Below are positions 1 to 6,435 of a DNA stretch of 16,341 bases, piece after piece. This stretch comes from an uncultured Riemerella sp. (GTDB lineage Bacteria > Bacteroidota > Bacteroidia > Flavobacteriales > Weeksellaceae). The notes below the pieces were generated by a model that did no database searches, was not told the DNA's origin, and saw only the letters and a program-made list of their open reading frames with translations. The stretch covers positions 1-16,341 of the forward strand of contig CALHQK010000038.1 of assembly GCA_938037185.1 (NCBI GenBank), given 5' to 3'. Positions within the stretch are counted from its first letter, which is position 1, and every line of letters starts with the position of its first letter. Both the position numbers and the translations under genes were made by a program.

Positions 1-1
1 T

Positions 2-898
2 GTAGACGAGGTCGATAGTATCTTGATAGATGAGGCTAGAACACCGCTTATAATATCAGGTCCAACAAACCGCACACTTGATGGCTATATAAGAGCCGAT
101 CAAGTCGCAAAACAGCTTACCAGAGGCACTCCAGCTGATCCAAACGTGCCAGGATCAAAGCCAACTGGCGACTTCATAGTAGATGAAAAAAATAGAACGA
201 TAATGATCACAGAAGCTGGTATAAGCAAGGCTGAAAAGTTATTTGGTGTTGAAAATTTATATAACCTTGAAAATGCCATACTAAGTCACCATCTAGATCA
301 AGCCCTAAAAGCTCACAATCTCTTTGAAAAAGACGTTCATTATGTCGTAAAAGATGGCGAGGTAGTCATTGTTGATGAATTTACTGGACGTCTAAGCGAA
401 GGTAGACGCTTTAGCGAGGGGCTTCATCAAGCGCTCGAGGCAAAAGAGGGCGTGAAAATTCAAGAAGAGAGCCAAACGCTAGCCGACACAACATATCAAA
501 ACTACTTTAGGATGTATAAAAAGCTTGCAGGTATGACTGGTACGGCTCAGACAGAGGCTACTGAGTTTTCTCAAATTTACAACCTTGAAGTTATCTCGAT
601 CCCTACAAATTTACCAGTTAAAAGAATCGATCAAAACGACCTTATCTACAAAACTCAAAATGAGAAATTTAAAGCAGTTATTGATGAGGTTAAAAAAGCT
701 CACGAGAAAGGTCAGCCAGTGCTTGTGGGAACTGCAAGTATTGAGCGCAGTGAAGTGCTTCATGAGATGCTTAAAAAAGTTGGCATCCCACACTCTGTGC
801 TAAATGCTAAAAACCACGAAAAAGAGGCCGAGATCATCGCACAAGCTGGTGTAAAAGGCGCTGTAACTATCGCTACATTTTGCGGAAAATTGCAGTAA
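2..898 (+). CDS. secA: SecA preprotein translocase ATPase, internal fragment (Campylobacter-type)
   Basis: SecA is the ATPase motor that pushes preproteins through SecYEG. The frame is open from base 2, so the true start lies before the window. It opens with the Walker B stretch VDEVDSILIDEARTPLIISG, then the preprotein cross-linking domain, the VVIVDEFTGR and RRFSEGLHQALEAKEG motifs, MTGTAQTEATEF, and the start of NBD2 (VLVGTASIERSE, VLNAKNHEKEAEIIAQAG). Homology stops at VTIAT, near base 877. The expected next residues (NMAGRGVDI, then QLRGRAGRQGD) are missing; seven unrelated residues and a stop at 896-898 follow. Only about a third of a normal ~850-residue SecA is present. Wording and codon use point to Campylobacter, unlike everything downstream. 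A SecA lacking the rest of NBD2 and its C-terminus could not work, so I take this as one side of a chimeric join. Confidence 0.93.
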   Translation, partial: VDEVDSILIDEARTPLIISGPTNRTLDGYIRADQVAKQLTRGTPADPNVPGSKPTGDFIVDEKNRTIMITEAGISKAEKLFGVENLYNLENAILSHHLDQALKAHNLFEKDVHYVVKDGEVVIVDEFTGRLSEGRRFSEGLHQALEAKEGVKIQEESQTLADTTYQNYFRMYKKLAGMTGTAQTEATEFSQIYNLEVISIPTNLPVKRIDQNDLIYKTQNEKFKAVIDEVKKAHEKGQPVLVGTASIERSEVLHEMLKKVGIPHSVLNAKNHEKEAEIIAQAGVKGAVTIATFCGKLQ

Positions 899-1238
899 AA
901 ATCATGTCAAAACCTTTGTGCTGGTGTCCTCAGCAGGAGCTGATGCAAAATCTGCTGTATATTACTCTAAAATGAAAGGCATGCTGGAAGATGTTGTAAA
1001 GAAACTCCCTTTTGACCGGCTTTTTATTTTACAGCCATCTATTTTGGAGAGAAATGATTCCAGCCGTTTAGGAGAGAATTTCAGCCTTAAAGTCATCAAA
1101 TTATTCAATAAAATAGGGCTGTTCTGCAAATACCGCCCGATATCCACAGCTGTATTAGCCCAAAAGATGATAAAACTAGCCAAAACAGAGCAAAAAGGAA
1201 TAAAGACCATCACCTTGGAGCAGATATTCAAGGTGTGA
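876..1238 (+). CDS. NAD(P)-binding atypical SDR / NmrA-HTATIP2-like oxidoreductase, C-terminal part only
   Basis: This is the C-terminal half of a small Rossmann-fold oxidoreductase. The frame is open from 867 (stop at 864-866). It reads FAENCSKNHVKTFVLVSSAGADA, the usual beta-strand with an SSAGA turn, followed by a YYSKMKG motif in the Y-x-x-x-K position and FDRLFILQPSIL, typical of the YbjT/HTATIP2-like group in Bacteroidota. The GTG at 918 could be called as a start, but convincing family sequence lies upstream of it, so the gene is truncated at its 5' side by the join to secA rather than starting there. The N-terminal dinucleotide-binding GxxGxxG part is absent. About 121 codons remain of an expected ~210-220. 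It converges with brnQ with a 19-bp gap. The substrate cannot be told from sequence. Confidence 0.75.
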   Translation, partial: HFAENCSKNHVKTFVLVSSAGADAKSAVYYSKMKGMLEDVVKKLPFDRLFILQPSILERNDSSRLGENFSLKVIKLFNKIGLFCKYRPISTAVLAQKMIKLAKTEQKGIKTITLEQIFKV

Positions 1239-1257
1239 AGTTTCTTTTAAGTCTAAT

Positions 1258-2559
1258 TTAAAAACGAAATTTACCCAAAATCTTACTAAAAACAGCCGCT
1301 GTCACAAAGACAACAAATGAAGGGAGGAGCCATTCTAAGTTGTAATCGCTTAGCGGCAGATGTTCCTTCCAGTCGTATAGATGGTGCATTTCGGTTCCCA
1401 TATTCCTTAAACTTGAAATAAGTGAAAGCAAAGCCGTGGTCAAGATGCTCATAATGTAAGGCAGCCGTCTGCTCACAAACTTTTCAAACAAAAGCACATA
1501 TAAAATAAGCGTAAAAACAATAGGGTAGATAAATAGCAAGATATGTATAGCATAATCTATAATGCTGTCCACACTATTGATAGAAAGCACAGCCGAAATA
1601 AGAGAGCTTGCTATCACCCCTGTCTTATAGGAAATAAAGTTTTGAGTCAATTCTTCAAAAAAAGCTCCAACTGCCGAAGTCAGTGCAATAGCAGTCGTTA
1701 GACAAGCCAAAGCAATCGCTATGGCAATACTGATGCTCCCCCAGCGGCCTAATATAGAATGCGAAATATGCAGTAGTAAATCCGTGCGGGAGACTTGTTT
1801 GCTCAGCGGATAATCAGTTACTGCTCCCAGATAAATAAGCCCTCCGTAGATAGCCAGCAGACAGAGGGTAGAAACAGCTCCTGCGAAAAAGGTTACAGAA
1901 GTCCGCTCATGGCGTTCAGTATAACCTTTGTCCGTTACCGCCCTGATGATAATACCCGCAAATATCACCGAAGCAAGTACATCCAAAGTCTGGTAGCCTT
2001 CAGTAAAACCAAAAATAAAACTCTCGGCAGAGGTATGAGTAGCAGGTGTTTCAGCAATAGGTGCCTGCCAAATGCCCAATACAATCAATAAAGCCAAAAC
2101 CACCAAAAGAAAAGGCGTTAAAAATTTACCAATAATATCTACAATCTTTGACTTTGAAAGAGAAAGAGCCAGCACTAATCCAAAGAAAATCACAGTAAAC
2201 ACCTTTTTTGATAAGCTTGGCAATGAAGGTTCTATACCAACCTCAAATGTCGTAGCAGCAGTGCGCGGAATAGCTACCAAAGGACCTATACATAGAATAA
2301 CCAGTAAAGTAAGAATTTTAATGAGCAGCGGATGCGTTTTCTGCCCTAAATCCGTAAAGTTTGTACCTGCTTTCGCTACCATCAGTACCCCCAGAAAAGG
2401 AGCAATAATAGCCGTGATAAAAAAGCCGGCCAATGCCATCAGCCATTCACTTCCTGTCTCCAAACCTATAAAAGGAGGCAGAATAAGATTTCCAGCGCCA
2501 AAAAACATCGCAAACAAGGCAAAACCAACCGTAAGAATAGTATTCAGCTTTGATTTCAT
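1258..2559 (-). CDS. brnQ: Branched-chain amino acid transport system II carrier protein (LIVCS family)
   Basis: This is a cation-coupled inner-membrane importer for leucine, isoleucine and valine. The 433-residue product has the family's normal length and about twelve hydrophobic segments. The N-terminus is diagnostic: FALFAMFFGAGNLILPPFIG, the LIVCS signature, near residues 14-33. IGPLVAIPRTAATTFEVGI follows near residues 91-109 and is equally typical. Later segments include TEGYQTLDVLASVIFAGII, a conserved stretch of the family. The ATG at 2559 sits directly before the first membrane segment, and no earlier in-frame start is needed. The gene stands alone, convergent with the truncated oxidoreductase and divergent from the SnoaL-like gene. 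I see no clear promoter on its strand in the AT-rich region upstream. Confidence 0.96.
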   Translation of the reverse strand: MKSKLNTILTVGFALFAMFFGAGNLILPPFIGLETGSEWLMALAGFFITAIIAPFLGVLMVAKAGTNFTDLGQKTHPLLIKILTLLVILCIGPLVAIPRTAATTFEVGIEPSLPSLSKKVFTVIFFGLVLALSLSKSKIVDIIGKFLTPFLLVVLALLIVLGIWQAPIAETPATHTSAESFIFGFTEGYQTLDVLASVIFAGIIIRAVTDKGYTERHERTSVTFFAGAVSTLCLLAIYGGLIYLGAVTDYPLSKQVSRTDLLLHISHSILGRWGSISIAIAIALACLTTAIALTSAVGAFFEELTQNFISYKTGVIASSLISAVLSINSVDSIIDYAIHILLFIYPIVFTLILYVLLFEKFVSRRLPYIMSILTTALLSLISSLRNMGTEMHHLYDWKEHLPLSDYNLEWLLPSFVVFVTAAVFSKILGKFRF

Positions 2560-2970
2560 AAGTTTTTACAGAAAAAAGTTAATAATAAACTAAAAAAAGA
2601 AGTAACTAAAAACAAATAATGCAACAAATAAAGGTATTATCTTTCAAAAAAACAAATTTTATTAAAAATACATTACATTTTATAAATAAAAAAGAAGAAA
2701 TATAAACTTTTTATTAAAGCTAATTAAGATTCTTTATCTTTGCTCAAGATCCAATAAATAAAAATAATCAATAGAAAAACCTAATATTATCCCTCTTCTT
2801 AAATAAAGAAAAATGTTTAGAAATATAGATAAAAAAAGGTTTGTTATAGGAAGAGAAGTTTACATAGGTTAAAAGATTTGAGCAATGAACAGAAATATTA
2901 GCAATAATAAAAATTAACCAAAATCTTGATAAGTAAGCCAATACTAATAGTGAAATTTAAAACTAAATAT
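2560..2970. other. Gene-less AT-rich divergent intergenic region
   Basis: This 411-bp stretch separates brnQ (-) from the SnoaL-like gene (+). No credible coding frame is visible on either strand; both are full of stops and A/T runs. It holds one good TAnnTTTG element at 2735-2742 reading rightward. It also holds a weak long-range pairing: AACCTA at 2778-2783 with TAGGTT at 2865-2870, and CTCTTC near 2793-2798 with GAAGAG near 2850-2855. If the promoter is real it leaves a leader of more than 200 nt before the start at 2971. Confidence 0.6.
2735..2742 (+). promoter_or_regulatory. Bacteroidota -7 promoter element (TATCTTTG)
   Basis: TATCTTTG matches the Bacteroidota -7 consensus TAnnTTTG at every fixed position. 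No TTG lies about 19-21 bp upstream, where only a T-run is present, so the -33 half is weak. It would drive the SnoaL-like gene with a long leader, or a short untranslated RNA. Confidence 0.4.
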
Positions 2971-3456
2971 ATGCGTAACCTTTTAATTATTATGGCATTA
3001 TTTGCCACAATTGTAAGTGCGAAAGCACAAAAAACCATGTCTATACAAGAGATTAGCGACCGCCTTCAAATCCGCGAATTAGTAGACCGCTATGCCATAG
3101 AAAGTAACAAAGACAACAGAGATTACTACCGTAATATCTTTGCCCAGAATATTCAATTGAGATTTTATACAGATGGCAAAATCGATGCTAAGTACAACAA
3201 TGTTGAAGACATGATAACATCATATAAAGAAAGTCGTAAAACAAAGATGACCTTCCACCAGATAGGACAGCAGGTCGTAGATTTTATAGATAAAACCCAT
3301 GCCAAGGGTACGGTCTATCTCACTACACTTTTAGTATATGATAAGAATGAGATTGTTGAATTATTTATCCGCTGCGAAGAGAAATATGAGAAGATAGATG
3401 GTCGCTGGTGGATTACACACCGCGACCAGCATTTATTATTTCGTAGACAATTGTAG
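2971..3456 (+). CDS. Secreted SnoaL/NTF2-like protein
   Basis: The 161-residue product starts with a clear signal peptide (MRNLL, hydrophobic core, SAKAQ), with cleavage likely after residue 19, so it is probably periplasmic. The mature part looks like a SnoaL-like (cystatin-like, NTF2 fold) domain. ISDRLQIRELVDRYAIESNKDN is the usual first helix, FAQNIQLRFYTDG the first strand pair, MTFHQIGQQVVDFID and AKGTVYLTTLLVYD the curved sheet, and YEKIDGRWWITHRDQHLLF the last strands. Members of this fold are enzymes or small-molecule binders, and no substrate can be named. I chose the ATG at 2971 rather than the TTG at 2926 because the signal peptide begins there. It reads toward the peptidase gene 66 bp downstream, which has its own promoter-like element. 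Confidence 0.8.
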   Translation: MRNLLIIMALFATIVSAKAQKTMSIQEISDRLQIRELVDRYAIESNKDNRDYYRNIFAQNIQLRFYTDGKIDAKYNNVEDMITSYKESRKTKMTFHQIGQQVVDFIDKTHAKGTVYLTTLLVYDKNEIVELFIRCEEKYEKIDGRWWITHRDQHLLFRRQL

Positions 3457-3492
3457 TTAAAACGAAAGAACAAGAATAAAAAAACCTTTCAC

Positions 3493-3500
3493 TATCTTTG
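3493..3500 (+). promoter_or_regulatory. Bacteroidota -7 promoter element for the S9 peptidase
   Basis: TATCTTTG is a full match to TAnnTTTG, 22 bp before the ATG at 3523, giving a short leader as is common in this phylum. No TTG stands at the expected -33 spacing, so the call rests on the -7 element and its position. Confidence 0.5.
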
Positions 3501-3522
3501 TCGCATTTAAAGGTTAAAACCT

Positions 3523-5568
3523 ATGAAACAACCACAAGCTAAAAAGATAGAAAAGAAACTCACTATACACGGAGACCAGAGAATAGACAACTATTACTGG
3601 CTCAATGAGAGAGAAAATCCAGAGGTCATCGCCTATTTAGAGGAGGAAAATGCCTATTGTAATTTCATCATGAAGGACACAGAGCGGCTCCAAGAGGAAC
3701 TTTTCCAAGAGATGAAATCCCGCTACAAAGAAGATGATGAGAGTCTGCCCTATTTCTTTAATCAATATTGGTATATCACCCGCTATCACAAGGGTGGAGA
3801 ATATCCTGTTTTTTACAGAAAATACCAATCATTAGAGAACGAAGAAGAGCTTTTGCTCGATGTAAATATCTTAGCTCAAAACCACGATTTCTACGATGTG
3901 GGTGGAATTTCCGTTTCGCTGGACAATACGCTTCTCGCCTATTCAGAAGACATTACAGGAAGGCGAATTTATACCATCCGAATAAAGGATTTAAAACAAG
4001 AAAAAAACTTCTCGGAAGCGATAGAAAACACCACAGGGAAAATAGTCTGGGCGAATGATAATGAACATTTTTTCTACATCAGAAAAGATGAAAGCCTTCG
4101 TGCGTTTCAGGTTTTTCGGCATAAGGTAGGAACACCGCAGGAAGAAGATGTTTTGATTTTCCATGAAAAAGACGAAGCCTTTGATGTAGGTGTTTTCAAA
4201 ACCAAATCTTTGGAGTATATTTTTATCGTGAGTTCCTCTACGATTTCGGATGAGCATAGATTTATCCCTGCAGATAATGTTTTTGCGGAATGGAAACTTT
4301 TCCAAAAAAGGGAAGAAAATTTAGAATATGCTGTAGAACATTACCAGAACGATTTTTATGTTTTGACCAATGAAGGAAAAGCCACCAATTTCAAACTGAT
4401 GAAAACTCCACTTTCGCAGACGGAAAAAGAACACTGGCAGGAGCTGATTCCACACAGAAAAGAAGTGCTTTTGGAAGGTTTTGAGATATTCAAAAACTAT
4501 TTGGTTCTCGAAGAAAGAGAAAGAGGTCTGCTTCAGATTAAAATCATTGACAACCAGTCGGGTAAATCATGGTATTTGCCTTTTAATGACCCTACTTATA
4601 CCGCTTATATCGGATTAAATTTAGAGTTTGATACCGAAACCTTACGCTATGGCTATGTCTCCATGACTACGCCAAACTCTACCTATGAGTATAATATGAA
4701 AGTCCAAACCACCAAACTACTAAAACAGCAAGAAGTTTTGGGCGGAAAGTTCCACAGCGGAAACTATATTTCTGAAAGAATATGGGCGCCTTCCCAAGAT
4801 GGGAAATCCAGCATTCCGATTTCTTTGGTCTATCATAAAGACACGAAAAAATCCGCTGTAACTCCGCTCCTGCTCTACGGCTATGGCAGCTATGGACATA
4901 CTGTGGATGCTGCGTTTTCCAGCGTGAGGCTTTCCCTTTTGGATAGAGGCTTTGTTTATGCGATTGCTCACATCAGAGGAGGAGAATATTTAGGGAGAGA
5001 GTGGTATGAAGATGGAAAAATGCTCCACAAGAAAAATACTTTTTATGATTTCATAGATGCAGCAAGATTTTTGGTGAAAGAAAATTATACTTCGCCAGAG
5101 CATCTCTACGCTATGGGCGGAAGTGCAGGAGGGCTTCTGATGGGTGCTGTGATGAATGAAGCACCAGAGCTGTTCTGTGGCATCGTCGCGCAGGTGCCGT
5201 TTGTAGATGTGGTGACCACTATGCTGGACGAGACTATTCCGCTCACCACAGGAGAATATGATGAATGGGGAAATCCAAACGAAAAGGAATATTATGATTA
5301 TATGAAATCTTATTCTCCTTATGATAATGTGGAAGCTAAGGATTACCCTAATATCCTCATTACTACGGGACTGCATGACAGCCAAGTGCAGTACTGGGAA
5401 CCTGCCAAATGGACAGCCAAGCTGAGAGAGCTGAAAACAGATAATAATCTTCTGCTTTTCAAAACGGATATGACCTCTGGGCACGGCGGCGCTTCGGGGC
5501 GTTTTGAGAGTTTGAAGGAAGATGCTTTGGAGTATGCATTTTTGCTCAAATTAGAAAAGAAAGTTTAA
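3523..5568 (+). CDS. ptrB: S9A-family serine peptidase, oligopeptidase B type (protease II)
   Basis: Oligopeptidase B cuts short peptides after basic residues. The 681 residues match the family's usual length of about 680-690. The N-terminal beta-propeller domain begins with RIDNYYWLNERENPEVIAYL. The C-terminal alpha/beta-hydrolase domain begins near residue 445 with the family hallmark LLLYGYGSYG, then IAHIRGGEYLGREWYEDGK. The catalytic serine is Ser534 in GGSAGG, the aspartate is Asp619 in GLHDSQVQYWEPAKW, and the histidine is His654 in SGHGGASGRF; these are nearly the positions known for the E. coli enzyme. No signal peptide is visible, so it is probably cytoplasmic. The ATG at 3523 directly precedes the conserved start and has a -7 element 22 bp upstream. 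A terminator follows. Basic-residue specificity is assumed from the family, not shown. Confidence 0.93.
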   Translation: MKQPQAKKIEKKLTIHGDQRIDNYYWLNERENPEVIAYLEEENAYCNFIMKDTERLQEELFQEMKSRYKEDDESLPYFFNQYWYITRYHKGGEYPVFYRKYQSLENEEELLLDVNILAQNHDFYDVGGISVSLDNTLLAYSEDITGRRIYTIRIKDLKQEKNFSEAIENTTGKIVWANDNEHFFYIRKDESLRAFQVFRHKVGTPQEEDVLIFHEKDEAFDVGVFKTKSLEYIFIVSSSTISDEHRFIPADNVFAEWKLFQKREENLEYAVEHYQNDFYVLTNEGKATNFKLMKTPLSQTEKEHWQELIPHRKEVLLEGFEIFKNYLVLEERERGLLQIKIIDNQSGKSWYLPFNDPTYTAYIGLNLEFDTETLRYGYVSMTTPNSTYEYNMKVQTTKLLKQQEVLGGKFHSGNYISERIWAPSQDGKSSIPISLVYHKDTKKSAVTPLLLYGYGSYGHTVDAAFSSVRLSLLDRGFVYAIAHIRGGEYLGREWYEDGKMLHKKNTFYDFIDAARFLVKENYTSPEHLYAMGGSAGGLLMGAVMNEAPELFCGIVAQVPFVDVVTTMLDETIPLTTGEYDEWGNPNEKEYYDYMKSYSPYDNVEAKDYPNILITTGLHDSQVQYWEPAKWTAKLRELKTDNNLLLFKTDMTSGHGGASGRFESLKEDALEYAFLLKLEKKV

Positions 5569-5601
5569 ATTTCCTTTATCATTAAAATTAAAAATCACCT
5601 C

Positions 5602-5632
5602 TAAAACACGATGGGAAATGTAGGGTGTTTTA
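5602..5632 (+). terminator. Rho-independent terminator after the S9 peptidase
   Basis: TAAAACAC (5602-5609) pairs perfectly with GTGTTTTA (5625-5632) around a 15-nt loop, followed by a T-rich tail. It starts 33 bp after the peptidase stop codon and before the first repeat array. Confidence 0.6.
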
Positions 5633-5683
5633 ATTTTCATCAAGGAAAGGGCTTATCCTTTATGGATTATTTAATAATCAATG

Positions 5684-5887
5684 TAGGATATTGAATATCC
5701 TAAATAGGATGAGGTGTGTCCAAGATAGGACAAAGCATATACGAGATAGGATAAAGAATTTCCAAGATAGTATGGAAGGTATCCTAAATAGGACAAAAGG
5801 TTTCCGAGATAGGATAGAGAATATCCTTGAAAGGAATTTAATAAACAAGATAGGATATTCAATATCCTACATAGGATAAACTAATAC
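5684..5887 (-). repeat. 21-bp tandem repeat array 1 (inverted relative to array 2)
   Basis: Read on the minus strand, this is a head-to-tail array of 21-bp units, each beginning with a core close to TCCTATCTCGGA followed by a less conserved 9-nt part (about WAYTCTTTR). On the plus strand, exact 21-bp units lie at 5701-5721, 5722-5742, 5743-5763, 5764-5784, 5785-5805 and 5806-5826. A variant 20-bp unit follows at 5827-5846, then a 21-bp one at 5847-5867, and degenerate units to about 5887. The core is an imperfect palindrome (TCCTA..TAGGA). The 62 bp at 5806-5867 match, inverted, the start of array 2 at 9130-9191 with four differences by eye. The array fills most of the 398-bp gap between the peptidase and the small gene at 5967. 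Because 21 is a multiple of three, frames stay open through it, which is not evidence of coding. Confidence 0.9.
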
Positions 5888-5966
5888 TTTGAAAGGATAA
5901 TAAATTTCCTTTAATAAAAATAAAATAAAACCAATAAAAACCATCATAAAATAGAAGATAAACGAA

Positions 5967-6320
5967 ATGAATGAAGTAGAAATTTGGAAGAAAGTAGAAG
6001 AATTTTTCATAAAAAACTTTGATATGGAAGCAAACCCGCCCGTGGAGATGCTCCTCTACCTGATAGGTATTCAGGAGCTGGGCAGCGGCTGGCAGGAGTT
6101 TTCCAAAGATGATAAAATCAACCTGATACACATCGCCGTATGCAGGTTATTAGAGCCGTTCGGCTATTACAAATTCACCGGCTATGACGAGGACGGCTGG
6201 CCGCAGTATGACCAGCTGGAAGACCTGCCGGAACTAAAACCCAACGAACAGAAAATACTCATGAAAAAGGCAATCGTCCAGTATTTCATTGATGAAAACC
6301 TTTTGGATGAGGTGTCCTAA
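5967..6320 (+). CDS. Conserved-looking small acidic protein of unknown function
   Basis: I do not recognise a named domain. The 117-residue product is acidic, soluble, and has no signal peptide or membrane segment. It looks mostly helical: MNEVEIWKKVEEFFIKNF at the start, a hydrophobic stretch PVEMLLYLIGIQELGSGW near residues 25-42, a helix around INLIHIAVCRLLEPFGYY, an aromatic loop (GYDEDGWPQYDQL) and a C-terminal helix after LKPNEQ. From memory, similar unnamed proteins occur in other flavobacteria, but I cannot confirm this here. It stands as a single gene between repeat array 1 and a strong terminator, and its start lies about 80 bp from the shared end of the array. Codon choice is noticeably more GC-rich than in the peptidase upstream. 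Confidence 0.75.
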   Translation: MNEVEIWKKVEEFFIKNFDMEANPPVEMLLYLIGIQELGSGWQEFSKDDKINLIHIAVCRLLEPFGYYKFTGYDEDGWPQYDQLEDLPELKPNEQKILMKKAIVQYFIDENLLDEVS

Positions 6321-6330
6321 GGAAAATCAT

Positions 6331-6370
6331 AATAATTTGTTAAAAATTTCCAGTTTAACAAATTATTTTT
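6331..6370 (+). terminator. Perfect AT-rich hairpin terminator
   Basis: AATAATTTGTTAAA (6331-6344) pairs perfectly over 14 bp with TTTAACAAATTATT (6354-6367) around a 9-nt loop, and the T-run continues to 6370. It begins 11 bp after the stop of the small gene. By symmetry it could also stop leftward transcription. The promoter-like AAACTTTG of the kinase gene follows immediately. Confidence 0.7.
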
Positions 6371-6378
6371 AAACTTTG
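6371..6378 (+). promoter_or_regulatory. Possible -7 element for the sensor kinase operon
   Basis: AAACTTTG matches TAnnTTTG at all but the first position and lies 58 bp before the kinase ATG. The expected -33 region falls inside the preceding terminator hairpin and has no TTG, so this is only a candidate. Confidence 0.3.
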
Positions 6379-6435
6379 CGGTATAGAATTTGTTTTTGTT
6401 TAACCAAAATTCTATTTTTAACAAAATTTCTGTAA

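Noticed and set aside
2..898. Horizontal transfer of secA into a flavobacterium
   Set aside because: The fragment lacks both ends, its break coincides with the break of another gene, and no mobile signature is present. An assembly join explains it more simply.
2072..2593. 173-codon frame opposite brnQ
   Set aside because: It is the complement of the conserved N-terminal half of BrnQ and shows no features of its own.
2926..2970. Earlier TTG start for the SnoaL-like protein
   Set aside because: It would put 15 extra residues before a well-formed signal peptide that begins at the ATG at 2971.
5671..5879. Open frames on both strands giving repetitive SYLGN / DRIKN-like peptides
   Set aside because: They lie entirely in the 21-bp array. 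A 21-bp period keeps any stop-free frame open and produces heptapeptide repeats automatically, and no start context or homology supports a protein.
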